From Bacteroidales bacterium (GTDB taxonomy: Bacteria > Bacteroidota > Bacteroidia > Bacteroidales > Muribaculaceae), in contig SUXI01000007.1 in the NCBI GenBank assembly GCA_015060975.1, positions 100,452 through 164,451 of the forward strand: a DNA stretch of 64,000 nucleotides. Direction: 5' to 3'. The notes under the pieces are model-generated. The model was not told the origin of the DNA and did no database searches. It saw only the letters and a program-made list of their open reading frames with translations. The translations under genes and the position numbers were made by a program. Position 1 is the stretch's first letter. Each line of letters begins with the position of its first letter. Positions 55,971-64,000 of this stretch are shown here, piece by piece.

Positions 55971-57080
55971 TTATTTTTTTGAAGAACTCATATTTGCATC
56001 AATGGGAGAATCGTTTTCATTTTTCCCAATCACATATTTATTATAATAAGATAATAGTAAAGATGTTAGAGGGAGAGCTATTATCAATCCGATAAATCCT
56101 AATAATGAACCCCAAATAGACAACGATAATAGAATAATGGCAGGATTAAGCCCCATCGTTTTTCCCATTATGCGAGGAACCAGAAATAAGTCTTGAATAA
56201 TTTGTACTATTACATAAACCGCCATACATTGCCACCATATAACCCAAAAGTTTACTCCTGTATCAACAGAACATACGAGACAAAGTAAGGTTGTGGGCAA
56301 GAATGATATGAGTTGAAGATATGGCACCATGTTAAGTACACCAATAAATAATCCCAATATAATTGCTAATGGTAAATCTATGATTAGAAAACCGATGCTG
56401 AATAATATTCCTACACAAAATGCAACGAGGGATTGTCCGCGAAAATATAGGTTCATACTGGTTTTAACATCATGCCCAACTGAAAATACTATGCGACGAA
56501 ATTTTACAGGAATTATTCGTTTTATCCCTTTTGTGAGATTTTCATAGTCAAGCATTATAAATATTACATATAGTAATGTTATAAACCATCCTAGAACACC
56601 CATAACGATGTCAACTCCGCCAGATACAAATGATGATGTAACGTCTATAAAATTTTTCAGGTCTTGTCGGGTAAACAATGCGGATAATTGGTTAAAATCT
56701 ATAGTTCGTCGTAAAAATTCATGGACTTCAACAGGAAGAAATGGTGTGTTTACATTGGTTGAGGCATATTCCTTAAACAAAGTTGCCATCTGTTGAGCTT
56801 CTGAGATTATTGATGGAATAAATAAGAAACCTAAAATTGTTACAACAAGAAATGTTTCGAGTAACGTAAGCATTATTGCAGGAAAACGCTTTTTTAAATG
56901 GAATAATTGCCGGTTAAATCGCACAATAGGCTCAAGTATATATGCAATAAGGCAAGCAAGGCAAAATGGTAATAACACATTTGCTAATGAGTTTATTAAC
57001 CATAAACTTATGCCTATGATAAATATTGTGATTAAAATTCTTACAACTCGATCAAGTGTATATGGTTGACGGCTATACAT
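55971..57080 (-). CDS. AI-2E family (PerM-type) membrane transporter
   Basis: This 369-residue protein has seven or eight hydrophobic segments and the family motifs LLPFCLACLIAYILEPIV, YFRGQSLVAFCVGILFSIGF, GLFIGVLNMVPYL and PRIMGKTMGLNPAIILLSLSIWGSLLGFIGLIIALP. The AI-2E family includes a few autoinducer-2 exporters and Na+/H+ antiporters, so substrate is uncertain. It is monocistronic and convergent with DUF2007. Confidence 0.9.
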   Translation of the reverse strand: MYSRQPYTLDRVVRILITIFIIGISLWLINSLANVLLPFCLACLIAYILEPIVRFNRQLFHLKKRFPAIMLTLLETFLVVTILGFLFIPSIISEAQQMATLFKEYASTNVNTPFLPVEVHEFLRRTIDFNQLSALFTRQDLKNFIDVTSSFVSGGVDIVMGVLGWFITLLYVIFIMLDYENLTKGIKRIIPVKFRRIVFSVGHDVKTSMNLYFRGQSLVAFCVGILFSIGFLIIDLPLAIILGLFIGVLNMVPYLQLISFLPTTLLCLVCSVDTGVNFWVIWWQCMAVYVIVQIIQDLFLVPRIMGKTMGLNPAIILLSLSIWGSLLGFIGLIIALPLTSLLLSYYNKYVIGKNENDSPIDANMSSSKK

Positions 57081-57156
57081 ATATCAAATTTATTTTTAGA
57101 TATTTAAAAATTGTCGCTAATATAGTAAATTATTTTTATTGCAAAATGGTTTTCAT

Positions 57157-57164
57157 TAACTTTG
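57157..57164 (+). promoter_or_regulatory. -7 promoter box of the MFS gene
   Basis: TAACTTTG matches TAnnTTTG, 33 nt before the ATG at 57198. Confidence 0.5.
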
Positions 57165-57197
57165 TACCGGAAAAATAATTTTTAATAAGTTTATAAG

Positions 57198-58559
57198 ATG
57201 ACAAAAGAAATTAAACAAGTATTAAATGACAAGTTTTGGGCGCGTTGGGTAGCTTTGATTCTTATTGCATCGATGATGTTTTTTGCCTATATGTTTGTCG
57301 ATGTAATGTCGCCCTTAAAATCGTTAATTGAATCTTCTCGCCAATGGGATAGTTCAACTTTTGGAACGTATGCGGCTTCGGAGTATATGTTGAATGTGTT
57401 TGGATTCTTGATTGTTGCCGGTATTATACTTGACAAAATGGGTATTCGTTATACCGGTATTTTATCAGCGTCTTTAATGGTGGTTGGTGCTGTAATAAAA
57501 TTTATAGGCATTACCGATTGGTTTCAAACAACCGAATTTTGTGCATGGTTAAATTCATGGTGGATTGAAATGCCTGGAAGTGCAAAAATGGCATGTTTTG
57601 GCTTTATGATTTTTGGTTGTGGCTGTGAAATGGCAGGAACTACAGTGTCAAAAGCTATTGCAAAATGGTTTAAAGGTAAGGAAATGGCATTGGCAATGGG
57701 ATTAGAGATGGCGATTGCTCGATTAGGCGTATTTGCAGTTATGTGGTTGGCACCCGGTATCTCTGAATCATTTGACAACTCAATCGTTGCGCCTATTGCT
57801 TTTTGTACCTTGTTGCTAATTATCGGTTTGATTAACTATTGTGTGTTCTGTGTAATGGATACAAAATTAGATAAACAAGTAGGAGGCATAACCGAAGAAA
57901 ATGCAAATGATGAAGAGTTCCATTTAAGTGATCTTGGTAAAATTTTTAGCAGTAAGATGTTTTGGCTAATTGCTCTACTTTGTGTGTTGTATTATTCTGC
58001 GATTTTCCCTTTCCAACGTTATGCGCCTAATTTCCTTGAGGAAACATTGAACGTTGATGCTGCTACAGCATCTCAATTGTTTAGTTGTTTCCCTATTTTA
58101 GCTATGTGTTTAACTCCGGTATTAGGTATGTTCCTCGATTATAAAGGTAAGGGAGCATCAATGTTGATGTTTGGCGCTTTAATTATGATTGCATGTCACT
58201 TAAGTTTTGCATTTATCTTGCCAATTTTTCCATATAAATGGTTGGCTGTTACATTAATTGTGATTCTTGGGGTTAGTTTTTCACTTGTGCCGGCTGCATT
58301 GTGGCCTTCAGTACCCAAAATTATCGATGAGAAGATATTGGGAAGTGCATATTGCTTGATATTCTGGGTGCAAAACATAGGGCTATGTCTCGTTCCGTTG
58401 CTTATAGGTTATGTACTCCAGGCTACGGGTGGCTATTTTTACCCAATGTTAATCTTCTCTTCATTTGGGGTGATGGCGTTATTATTGGGAATATGGCTAA
58501 AAATAGAGGATAGACGTAAAGGATATGGCTTGGAAGAAGCTAATATAAAGAAAAATTAG
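57198..58559 (+). CDS. Major facilitator superfamily transporter
   Basis: This 453-residue permease has about 12 membrane helices in two halves with a central cytoplasmic loop (about residues 218-246). It contains the MFS pattern GIILDKMGIRYTGILSA after helix 2 and FLDYKGKGASMLMFG in the second half. Substrate cannot be determined; the lineage of NNP/oxalate-like MFS proteins is one possibility. It is monocistronic, with a bidirectional terminator downstream. Confidence 0.88.
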   Translation: MTKEIKQVLNDKFWARWVALILIASMMFFAYMFVDVMSPLKSLIESSRQWDSSTFGTYAASEYMLNVFGFLIVAGIILDKMGIRYTGILSASLMVVGAVIKFIGITDWFQTTEFCAWLNSWWIEMPGSAKMACFGFMIFGCGCEMAGTTVSKAIAKWFKGKEMALAMGLEMAIARLGVFAVMWLAPGISESFDNSIVAPIAFCTLLLIIGLINYCVFCVMDTKLDKQVGGITEENANDEEFHLSDLGKIFSSKMFWLIALLCVLYYSAIFPFQRYAPNFLEETLNVDAATASQLFSCFPILAMCLTPVLGMFLDYKGKGASMLMFGALIMIACHLSFAFILPIFPYKWLAVTLIVILGVSFSLVPAALWPSVPKIIDEKILGSAYCLIFWVQNIGLCLVPLLIGYVLQATGGYFYPMLIFSSFGVMALLLGIWLKIEDRRKGYGLEEANIKKN

Positions 58560-58582
58560 TAGATGTTCCCCTAAATAAAACT

Positions 58583-58628
58583 AAATGGGATTGACATGAA
58601 AAATATTATCTTTCGGTCAATCCCATTT
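58583..58628. terminator. Bidirectional terminator between the MFS and DUF4293 genes
   Basis: AAATGGGATTGAC (58583-58595) pairs perfectly with GTCAATCCCATTT (58616-58628), a 13-bp stem with flanking A and T runs, between convergent genes. Confidence 0.8.
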
Positions 58629-58654
58629 TGGTATATATATATTTCTATGATTTA

Positions 58655-59056
58655 CTATCTAATGCGGTCGGCGGCTTTTAATAACTTGTCATCATGACAA
58701 ATACGGCGATATGCGGCAAATGTTACTAAAAGAGAGCAAATGAGCATTAACGGTCCCTCATGCCAAAGGATTTGGATATTGGAGGTGTTATAACAAATTA
58801 TAGCGCCGGTTATTGCAGATGCAATGATTAGAAATGCGGTTACTTTAACCAACATTTTTTGTCGTGTTATATTTTTAAATAGGAAAATAGATATAAATAA
58901 TAATACCGCAATAAGAAGGTTGATTATCATATATACAGGTAGGTCATTAGGACTTACATCATTGCCATTCTGAGACGCAAATGGTATAAAACTGAAAAAT
59001 CCCATCATGAGAGATGCAAGAAGTAAATAAACCGATTGTAAACGTTGTATTACCAT
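58655..59056 (-). CDS. DUF4293 family membrane protein
   Basis: This 133-residue protein has four hydrophobic helices (about 8-25, 42-60, 72-90, 98-116). It starts MVIQRLQSVYLLLASL and ends DDKLLKAADRIR, the usual ends of DUF4293 in Bacteroidetes. Function unknown. The TPR gene lies 79 bp downstream on the same strand, possibly co-transcribed. Confidence 0.88.
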   Translation of the reverse strand: MVIQRLQSVYLLLASLMMGFFSFIPFASQNGNDVSPNDLPVYMIINLLIAVLLFISIFLFKNITRQKMLVKVTAFLIIASAITGAIICYNTSNIQILWHEGPLMLICSLLVTFAAYRRICHDDKLLKAADRIR

Positions 59057-59135
59057 AATTAATGATTTAAAAATATTATTGATTAAAAAACTATAAGATT
59101 GTTACTATTATTACAAAGTTAGCCATATTTTTTTA

Positions 59136-61337
59136 TTAATCAAAAGAGTAAAGAATCGAATCTATAATAAACGGTATAATAGAAATGTCTATATTGATAG
59201 TTTTAAGATATTTTTCATCATTATGTAATGATTCTATAAATGCGTCAATATTATCGTCATTATTGTTTATGCTCTTTTTATACCATGCAATAGCATCGGT
59301 AAATTTTCCTTGAGCCAATGCTAAATGACCCATATTCAAGAAGTCTTCGTGAGAGGGGTTATCGGCTAAAATTTTTTCATAATATTTATTGCTTTGTATA
59401 TAGTCGCAAGATAGTAGAAAACTCCATGCTAACGGTCGCCATGCTTTTGTCGATTTTTCGTCGAGGAATTCAACTTTGTAATAGAATTTTATTGCTTCTT
59501 GATAGTTCCCCATTTCTAAATGACAATGTCCAATATTCATTGCTGTATTTAAATCGTCGGGGTTTGTGGATTCAATACGCTCATAATATTTTAACGCCTT
59601 TTCGGGTTGATTTAATTGTCGGTAGCATGCGCCAATGCGTCGTAAAGTCCAAAGACTATCTGCATTTAACAATTCTGCTTGTTCGTAATATTTTAATGCG
59701 TTTTCAATATCTCCAAGTTGGTGATAACAATATCCTGTTTTTTGCAAATATTGAGGTTCGGCAGGGGTCTTCTCAAGTATTGATAAAAACACATTTAATG
59801 CATCTTCAAAATATTTACGCTGAAAATAAAATTCAGCTACAATAGTAAGAGTTTCTTCATCATCTATATCTGCTGTGATTAAAGGAATATTCACTAAATT
59901 GATAGGTTTTTTAAATGGGTCATTAAACTCGCCTTTACGACGGAACAATTTGAAAAATCTATATAGGTCTTGTATATATTTGTTTATGATGTTTTTACGT
60001 TGCCCCGGGCGAGTAGTTGACGCCAAAGTTATTCCGGCTTCGTTAAGAGCTTCTCGCTGTTGCTCAAATTGCAATATCATCATTTGGCGCTGTTGTTGAG
60101 GAATCGAACCGAGTGATAATAAGAATGAATATTTGTCACTATCACATAAATAAGGTGCTGAGTCAATAATATTTCCTACTATTGCTAAATCAGAGCCAAG
60201 AGTGTCGCATACTAATCTGTTTTCAAGTGAGAATGGCATAAACCAATTCGTTATCTCTGAAAAGAAAGGGAATGACTTTAGATGTGAGAAAGTACTCATA
60301 AAAACATCGCTACCATCTTCTTGAAGTTTGTTTAGTTCCTTTATCTTATCGGTTATACCTGAGTTTTTAAGCATTTCTTCCCATTCGGGATTTTCTTCAA
60401 TCGATGACATGTCGATCATCGCTGTGCTGTCGTTCAGTTTTTTATATAAATCGGGTCGCAGTTTTAACATTTCGGGAATTAGTTCATTTTGCATTTTGCG
60501 ACTAATTCTTTCTGTGTCACGAGTGCGCACCATTTCAATATATGCTGTTTTTACGTCAGAGGTCCATGTGGGTAATTCCTTGATAGAGTTGAAATGATTC
60601 AGTAGTTTTGGCGTATTAATGCGATTATTATATATGTGCATTGTTAATAAAATTGCAATCAATGCTTTAGCCGACACCTCTTGTTCAGTAGATTGATAAG
60701 CTGTAAATAATAGCAATAATCGTTTTTCGTCGAAAAACTCAAATAAGCCTATTAATAACGCAGATACAAGTAATTGTTTAAAGTAACTCGGTATTGAATC
60801 TGAAGTAATGGCATGTTGTATAGCTTCTTCATCGTCATTTTTAATTGGGAATGTAACCCAAATACGATTAAATATGCGATGTTCTAATTGTTCTTTTTCT
60901 TTCGCATAATCTTTTTTGTCGTTATTCTCTGATGATATTAGGTTATATAGAGAGTTTTTATCTATTGCTGTGATATAATTATTAAGCAAATTTGTTATAC
61001 TTTCTGCCTGTTGAAGTTGCTCATAACGCAATGTATTATAATACAAAGTAGGTTCTTTTGTTATAAGTTTTTGTCGCACAACTCTATCAATGAGTGTGTA
61101 TAAATCGGTTACTATATTTTCATAAAGCGAGTTGCGAGCAGGGTCATCGGCTCCTTGTGTCGCATATTGTAGCATTAATTTGTAAGCATCTTCTATGCGC
61201 ACAATTTCATCGCCTATCTCCCATGTCATAGCTCCTTCTGACAATGATTTCAATTCTTTAAACGCATCTCTGAGTCGGTGTTGTTTTATGTTTGAGATAA
61301 TGCGGTTGCGTTGTTTTAATATGTCGTTTGTTGTCAT
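59136..61337 (-). CDS. Large cytoplasmic TPR protein
   Basis: This is a 733-residue protein with no signal peptide. The first 480 residues are helical with no family I recognise. The last 230 hold about six TPR units (FLSILEKTPAEPQYLQKTGYCYHQLGDIENALKYYEQAELLNADSLW...). The protein probably organises an assembly of partners that are unknown. The small membrane protein gene lies 27 bp upstream on the same strand. Confidence 0.8.
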   Translation of the reverse strand: MTTNDILKQRNRIISNIKQHRLRDAFKELKSLSEGAMTWEIGDEIVRIEDAYKLMLQYATQGADDPARNSLYENIVTDLYTLIDRVVRQKLITKEPTLYYNTLRYEQLQQAESITNLLNNYITAIDKNSLYNLISSENNDKKDYAKEKEQLEHRIFNRIWVTFPIKNDDEEAIQHAITSDSIPSYFKQLLVSALLIGLFEFFDEKRLLLLFTAYQSTEQEVSAKALIAILLTMHIYNNRINTPKLLNHFNSIKELPTWTSDVKTAYIEMVRTRDTERISRKMQNELIPEMLKLRPDLYKKLNDSTAMIDMSSIEENPEWEEMLKNSGITDKIKELNKLQEDGSDVFMSTFSHLKSFPFFSEITNWFMPFSLENRLVCDTLGSDLAIVGNIIDSAPYLCDSDKYSFLLSLGSIPQQQRQMMILQFEQQREALNEAGITLASTTRPGQRKNIINKYIQDLYRFFKLFRRKGEFNDPFKKPINLVNIPLITADIDDEETLTIVAEFYFQRKYFEDALNVFLSILEKTPAEPQYLQKTGYCYHQLGDIENALKYYEQAELLNADSLWTLRRIGACYRQLNQPEKALKYYERIESTNPDDLNTAMNIGHCHLEMGNYQEAIKFYYKVEFLDEKSTKAWRPLAWSFLLSCDYIQSNKYYEKILADNPSHEDFLNMGHLALAQGKFTDAIAWYKKSINNNDDNIDAFIESLHNDEKYLKTINIDISIIPFIIDSILYSFD

Positions 61338-61364
61338 AAGCTTTTTAATAAGTTGTTACAATGG

Positions 61365-61877
61365 TTATTGCAAAATATATGCCAAAAAATCAGTGGCATT
61401 ACCATTTATTGCATCTATTGGAATTGATATAAATCTGTATTTTCGTCCGGTAAGATGAATCATAATACTATTTCCCATGTTTTCAATCTGTTTAAATTCC
61501 GAGCGAGATATAAAGATGGGTTTTGGCGTTTTTTCATTGGATGGATGTTCAATATCATTATGTTTTATTGGTTCAAAATTGACATGAATACCGGCATTGT
61601 CGATAGTTATGCTTTTTTGTAAAACGGCAATTCTTGCTTCTGTCGTTGCGAGATGGTTGAAGTATGTAAACATTAATACGGTTGGTATCAAAATAAATAT
61701 CAATATCAGTGCGATATAAATAAAAGCCGCATTTACGGTTAGGGCTAATGTTATACACACCAATAATAAAAAGATTGGAACCCACCACCACTGTGATATT
61801 ATCATAAGCATCACTGTTTTTATATATTTTGATGCCGGAGTGGAAAATGTTTTAGTGTTGTAGCATACTTGTTTCAT
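61365..61877 (-). CDS. Membrane protein with C-terminal PH-like strand region
   Basis: About 170 residues from ATG 61877; the frame extends nine codons upstream past the likely start. Two adjacent membrane helices (about residues 30-46 and 50-72) are followed by a soluble part with FISRSEFKQIENMGNSIMIHLTGRKYRFISIP, which resembles YcxB-like or PH-like domains of Bacteroidetes membrane proteins. A -7 box TATCTTTG (minus strand) lies near 61882-61889. Function unknown. It heads the unit with the TPR gene. Confidence 0.7.
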   Translation of the reverse strand: MKQVCYNTKTFSTPASKYIKTVMLMIISQWWWVPIFLLLVCITLALTVNAAFIYIALILIFILIPTVLMFTYFNHLATTEARIAVLQKSITIDNAGIHVNFEPIKHNDIEHPSNEKTPKPIFISRSEFKQIENMGNSIMIHLTGRKYRFISIPIDAINGNATDFLAYILQ

Positions 61878-61881
61878 AAAA

Positions 61882-61889
61882 CAAAGATA
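61882..61889 (-). promoter_or_regulatory. -7 promoter box of the membrane protein/TPR unit
   Basis: TATCTTTG on the minus strand, immediately before ATG 61877 (about 5 nt), so the mRNA would be nearly leaderless if this start is right. Confidence 0.45.
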
Positions 61890-61952
61890 ATGCAAGATTG
61901 TCAAAAAGTAATTAACCTTGCATTATCTTTTTCACCCTGAATACACTTTTTG

Positions 61953-63020
61953 TTAAAATTTCATGTTAGATGGAATATGAAACATGGGTGTGAAAGGTTT
62001 GGATTTTACCATTAATTTATTCATTTCTCCAACAAGAGTTTTTTTGTTGTTGATGAGGTCGAGTTTCAACACCGGAGCGCCTTCACGAAGGTCACATTTT
62101 GCCAAATCCACCCATATAATAGCTGGGCTTAATGTTGATTCAAAATAATATACTTTATCTTTTTGGTCAGAGACTGAACGCCATCGGGTAGATGAAATTT
62201 CGGGTTGATTGTCAACCGAAATCCCAATAGGGACTGAACAATTGTTAACTATTCCGAATATTCCGGCGAGAGCCATTTGATGCGTTGTGTCGAGAGGCAA
62301 TGCATCTACATAAAATGACGCGCGCACAAATCGGTCGGAGCTTTTGTTTGTACCCGGCAGCATTTTAAGTCCGCCTATTTCTTTCCAATATTCGTTTATT
62401 GCCAGTTGCTTGTCGTATGTCGGAGCGTTTGTCATTACCTTATATTGTTCGCCCTCATGGATTGATATATAGCCATTTATATATTCGATAATGGCGCTAT
62501 TGCCGGTTGCGTCAGAGATTGCCATGTGAAGTGTGGTGGCATTCCCTCCGGGCATTGCAGGAGCATTGATTTGAAATTTGTCTTTTGATAATTCGGCAAC
62601 AGCTTCGCTGGTTGTGGCAAAATTGTCGAGTACATATTGCGCCCATACCGAGGTGGATATGTAAGGTCGAGTATCGTTAGGACGTGAATATACAGTACCG
62701 GGGAGATATAGTAAATTGCAAACCAACCCTTTTTCGTTCATTCCTTCGTTTACGCCAACGTCATATCCTACCGATACCACGCTTCCGTATTTTGAACGCC
62801 ATTTAATAGTATTGCTTTCATCATATCCCTCCCGCTCCATGCCTCGTGGCATTACATAAAGGTTTGTGCCAATTTCTTCTTTCCAGTCAAGGGTGCGTCC
62901 GGTAATAACTTCACCGTTATTGCCTACATACACCACTCTGGTGCATGCTTCAGCATCATTTATTGAGCCTATCGCGGCTACTATAGCTATTGTAATTGAA
63001 ATCGTGTTTGTGAGTCTCAT
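61953..63020 (-). CDS. Choloylglycine hydrolase family protein (linear amide C-N hydrolase)
   Basis: This 355-residue N-terminal-nucleophile enzyme has a signal peptide cleaved between Ala and Cys (DAEA|CTRVVYVG), leaving Cys26 as the N-terminal nucleophile, as in the family. Other catalytic residues fit the pattern: Arg and Asp in TGRTLDWKE, an Asn in MTNAPTYDKQL, and an Arg in SSDRFVRASFY. Family members hydrolyse conjugated bile acids or penicillin V. The exported location fits Bacteroidetes enzymes of this type, but sequence alone does not decide between bile-salt hydrolase and penicillin acylase. Monocistronic. Confidence 0.9.
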   Translation of the reverse strand: MRLTNTISITIAIVAAIGSINDAEACTRVVYVGNNGEVITGRTLDWKEEIGTNLYVMPRGMEREGYDESNTIKWRSKYGSVVSVGYDVGVNEGMNEKGLVCNLLYLPGTVYSRPNDTRPYISTSVWAQYVLDNFATTSEAVAELSKDKFQINAPAMPGGNATTLHMAISDATGNSAIIEYINGYISIHEGEQYKVMTNAPTYDKQLAINEYWKEIGGLKMLPGTNKSSDRFVRASFYVDALPLDTTHQMALAGIFGIVNNCSVPIGISVDNQPEISSTRWRSVSDQKDKVYYFESTLSPAIIWVDLAKCDLREGAPVLKLDLINNKKTLVGEMNKLMVKSKPFTPMFHIPSNMKF

Positions 63021-63099
63021 GATTTAATGTTTTTATAAATTTATCTTTCCTTAAAACATTCTATATCAAAAAAGGTTCAATGTTTTTGTGACCAAATTA

Positions 63100-63130
63100 T
63101 TTGAGGTTATAAATAAATCAATTACCTTTG
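63100..63130 (+). promoter_or_regulatory. Consensus promoter of the secreted-protein operon
   Basis: TTTG (63100-63103), 19 nt, TACCTTTG (63123-63130). It starts a leader of about 280 nt. Confidence 0.75.
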
Positions 63131-63135
63131 TAACG

Positions 63136-63412
63136 ATTGAACTGAGGCAAAGAGTTGTCGTTTTAATCATTATACATATTAGAAAATAAAGAAGCGTTAT
63201 GTTTTTCTTGTTGTCGAGAACCTGAGAAATTTAAGACAAATATGCGAGGATTGGCAGAACGGTTCTCACGTGTATATACGTGGGCTGTTTATCCATTTCT
63301 GTATATTTAGGTAGTCTCAGGACCTTCGACGAAGATGTGGCATTGCAGTTCCACGTTTCCCGTTTAATATAGTTGCTCATCATGGGAACTGAGGTGGGTT
63401 TTATATTTAGTT
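63136..63412 (+). ncRNA. Structured 5' leader of the secreted-protein operon
   Basis: The leader has a long closing helix: GTCGA (63213-63217) with TCGAC (63326-63330), and CCTGAGA (63221-63227) with TCTCAGG (63315-63321). Nested inside are AAATAT/ATATTT, GGAT/ATCC and a CTCACGT/ACGTGGG hairpin with a 6-nt loop. A GTGG/CCAC hairpin follows (about 63337-63354). It ends near the ATG at 63413. An 8-codon frame (from 63200) lies at the helix start. It has no sequence match with leaders A and B. It is a single copy, so covariation cannot be tested here. Confidence 0.55.
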
Positions 63413-63877
63413 ATGAGAAAAATTTTCTTTGTTGCGGCACTGATGACAATTTGTTTTGTGTCGCATGCCGAGAGTTACGAGGGGATTCTGGTGACGCTGG
63501 TTGACGGCACAACAACCACCATCAGTTTCTCCGAAAAACCGGTGATCAAATTTCAATCCGACAAGCTTGTGGTCCATTCCGATGCCGTCTCTACCGAGTT
63601 TGACCGCTCGAAAGTCGCCCGCTTCAACTATGTCACGGATTTAAGCGGCGTCGAAGGGATTGACCGAAGTGAGATTTCCATCGGGAACAACGGCTCGACG
63701 CTGTATCTGTCTGGCCTTCCGACCGACAGCGACATAGATGTATATTCAACCGACGGGAAATTGCTTGAAAGCGTCAGAGCCACCGGTAATCACACCATAG
63801 GGATATCCGGGTTGCCCGCAGGGGTTTATATCGTGAGTGTTAACGGAGTGTCAACCAAAATAACCAAACAGCAATGA
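63413..63877 (+). CDS. Secreted protein with C-terminal sorting-like domain
   Basis: This 154-residue protein has a signal peptide (MRKIFFVAALMTICFVSHA) followed by a short domain (VTLVDGTTTTISFSEKP, VIKFQSDKLVVHS), then a C-terminal domain (LYLSGLPTDSDIDVYSTDGKLLES...GIYIVSV-like GVYIVSVNGVSTKI) of the type IX sorting kind. The gene is GC-richer than its neighbours. Its stop overlaps the next start (ATGA), so the operon continues beyond the window. Found behind a long structured leader. Confidence 0.75.
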   Translation: MRKIFFVAALMTICFVSHAESYEGILVTLVDGTTTTISFSEKPVIKFQSDKLVVHSDAVSTEFDRSKVARFNYVTDLSGVEGIDRSEISIGNNGSTLYLSGLPTDSDIDVYSTDGKLLESVRATGNHTIGISGLPAGVYIVSVNGVSTKITKQQ

Positions 63878-64000
63878 AAAAGAGAAGCCTTATTATCCTG
63901 GCACTCATTTCAGCCATGACAGTGTCGCATGCTGAAAATGCAATGTATATCTACCGTAACGACGGTCAATTCAACGCCTTTCTCGACCGTAATATAGACA
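63874..64000 (+). CDS. Secreted protein, N-terminal part only (cut by window end)
   Basis: The ATG at 63874 overlaps the upstream stop. The first residues (MKKRSLIILALISAMTVSHA) form a signal peptide, followed by ENAMYIYRNDGQFNAFLDRNID. That YIYRNDGQFNAF opening is one I associate with Bacteroidales secreted proteins that carry repeats or binding domains further on, but the family cannot be named from 42 residues. It is co-transcribed with the gene at 63413 and shares its GC-rich composition. Confidence 0.7.
   Translation, partial: MKKRSLIILALISAMTVSHAENAMYIYRNDGQFNAFLDRNID

Overview
The window looks like a chromosomal segment of a low-GC Bacteroidales bacterium, probably a gut commensal and possibly Muribaculaceae or a relative. 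The evidence is the repeated Bacteroidetes promoter (TTG, 19-20 nt, TAnnTTTG) before many genes, few Shine-Dalgarno sites, BspA-like leucine-rich surface proteins with C-terminal sorting-like tails, the RprX/RprY two-component pair, a fused FeoA-FeoB, NspC, a K+-type membrane pyrophosphatase, and family-specific small proteins (DUF4293, DUF4250, DUF2007). Nearly all genes are intact housekeeping genes. There is no rRNA, prophage or CRISPR array.

Layout: 1-3.5 kb holds a truncated gene, a lipoprotein, an RSH (p)ppGpp enzyme and EngB. 3.6-5.2 kb holds TrmN6 and a CPBP protease. 5.3-12.2 kb (minus strand) holds RNase P RNA, a BamA-like barrel, FtsH, RsfS, a LolC/E permease and an aminotransferase. 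12.4-13.9 kb holds an LRR protein and a repeat-rich gap. 13.9-21.9 kb holds FeoAB, MutS2, LptB, MlaEF and S16. 22.0-23.1 kb is a complete IS30-family element. 23.2-27.8 kb holds a MurU-like/AmgK-RapZ pair, a Yip1-like protein, SmpB and a THUMP-like methyltransferase. 27.8-29.7 kb holds a HepT/MntA toxin-antitoxin pair and a lipoprotein with a structured leader. 29.9-36 kb holds an NAD(P)H oxidoreductase, RadC, a glycosyltransferase, NspC, a UvrD/PcrA helicase and DUF4250. 36-41 kb holds RprXY, a possible sRNA and HppA. 41-49.8 kb holds a TPR protein, KdsA, RsmE, a bifunctional nuclease, MnmA, a thioredoxin-like protein and ClpB. 49.8-54.5 kb holds a second structured leader with its LRR protein, a flavodoxin-ferredoxin, a lipoprotein, a small membrane protein and tRNA-Ser(GCU). 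54.7-61.9 kb holds MltG, DUF2007, an AI-2E transporter, an MFS transporter, DUF4293, a TPR protein and a membrane protein. 62-64 kb holds a choloylglycine-hydrolase-family enzyme and, behind a long structured leader, a GC-richer operon of secreted proteins that runs out of the window.

The main result is a roughly 217-nt rod-shaped RNA present twice (29436-29652 minus; 49888-50103 plus), each copy just downstream of a -7 promoter box and just upstream of a cell-envelope gene. The copies differ at many positions, but the differences fall as matched changes on both sides of the predicted helices: six consecutive compensatory pairs in one helix and three in another. That is strong evidence for selection on RNA structure. 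It looks like an undescribed cis-regulatory RNA or sRNA family. A different structured leader precedes the secreted-protein operon at 63413. Other points of interest are an IS30 transposase start that appears masked in read-through transcripts, a perfect 22-bp palindrome around the mltG -7 box, an RSH protein with a destroyed HD site, and an AmgK-RapZ fusion next to a MurU-like enzyme.
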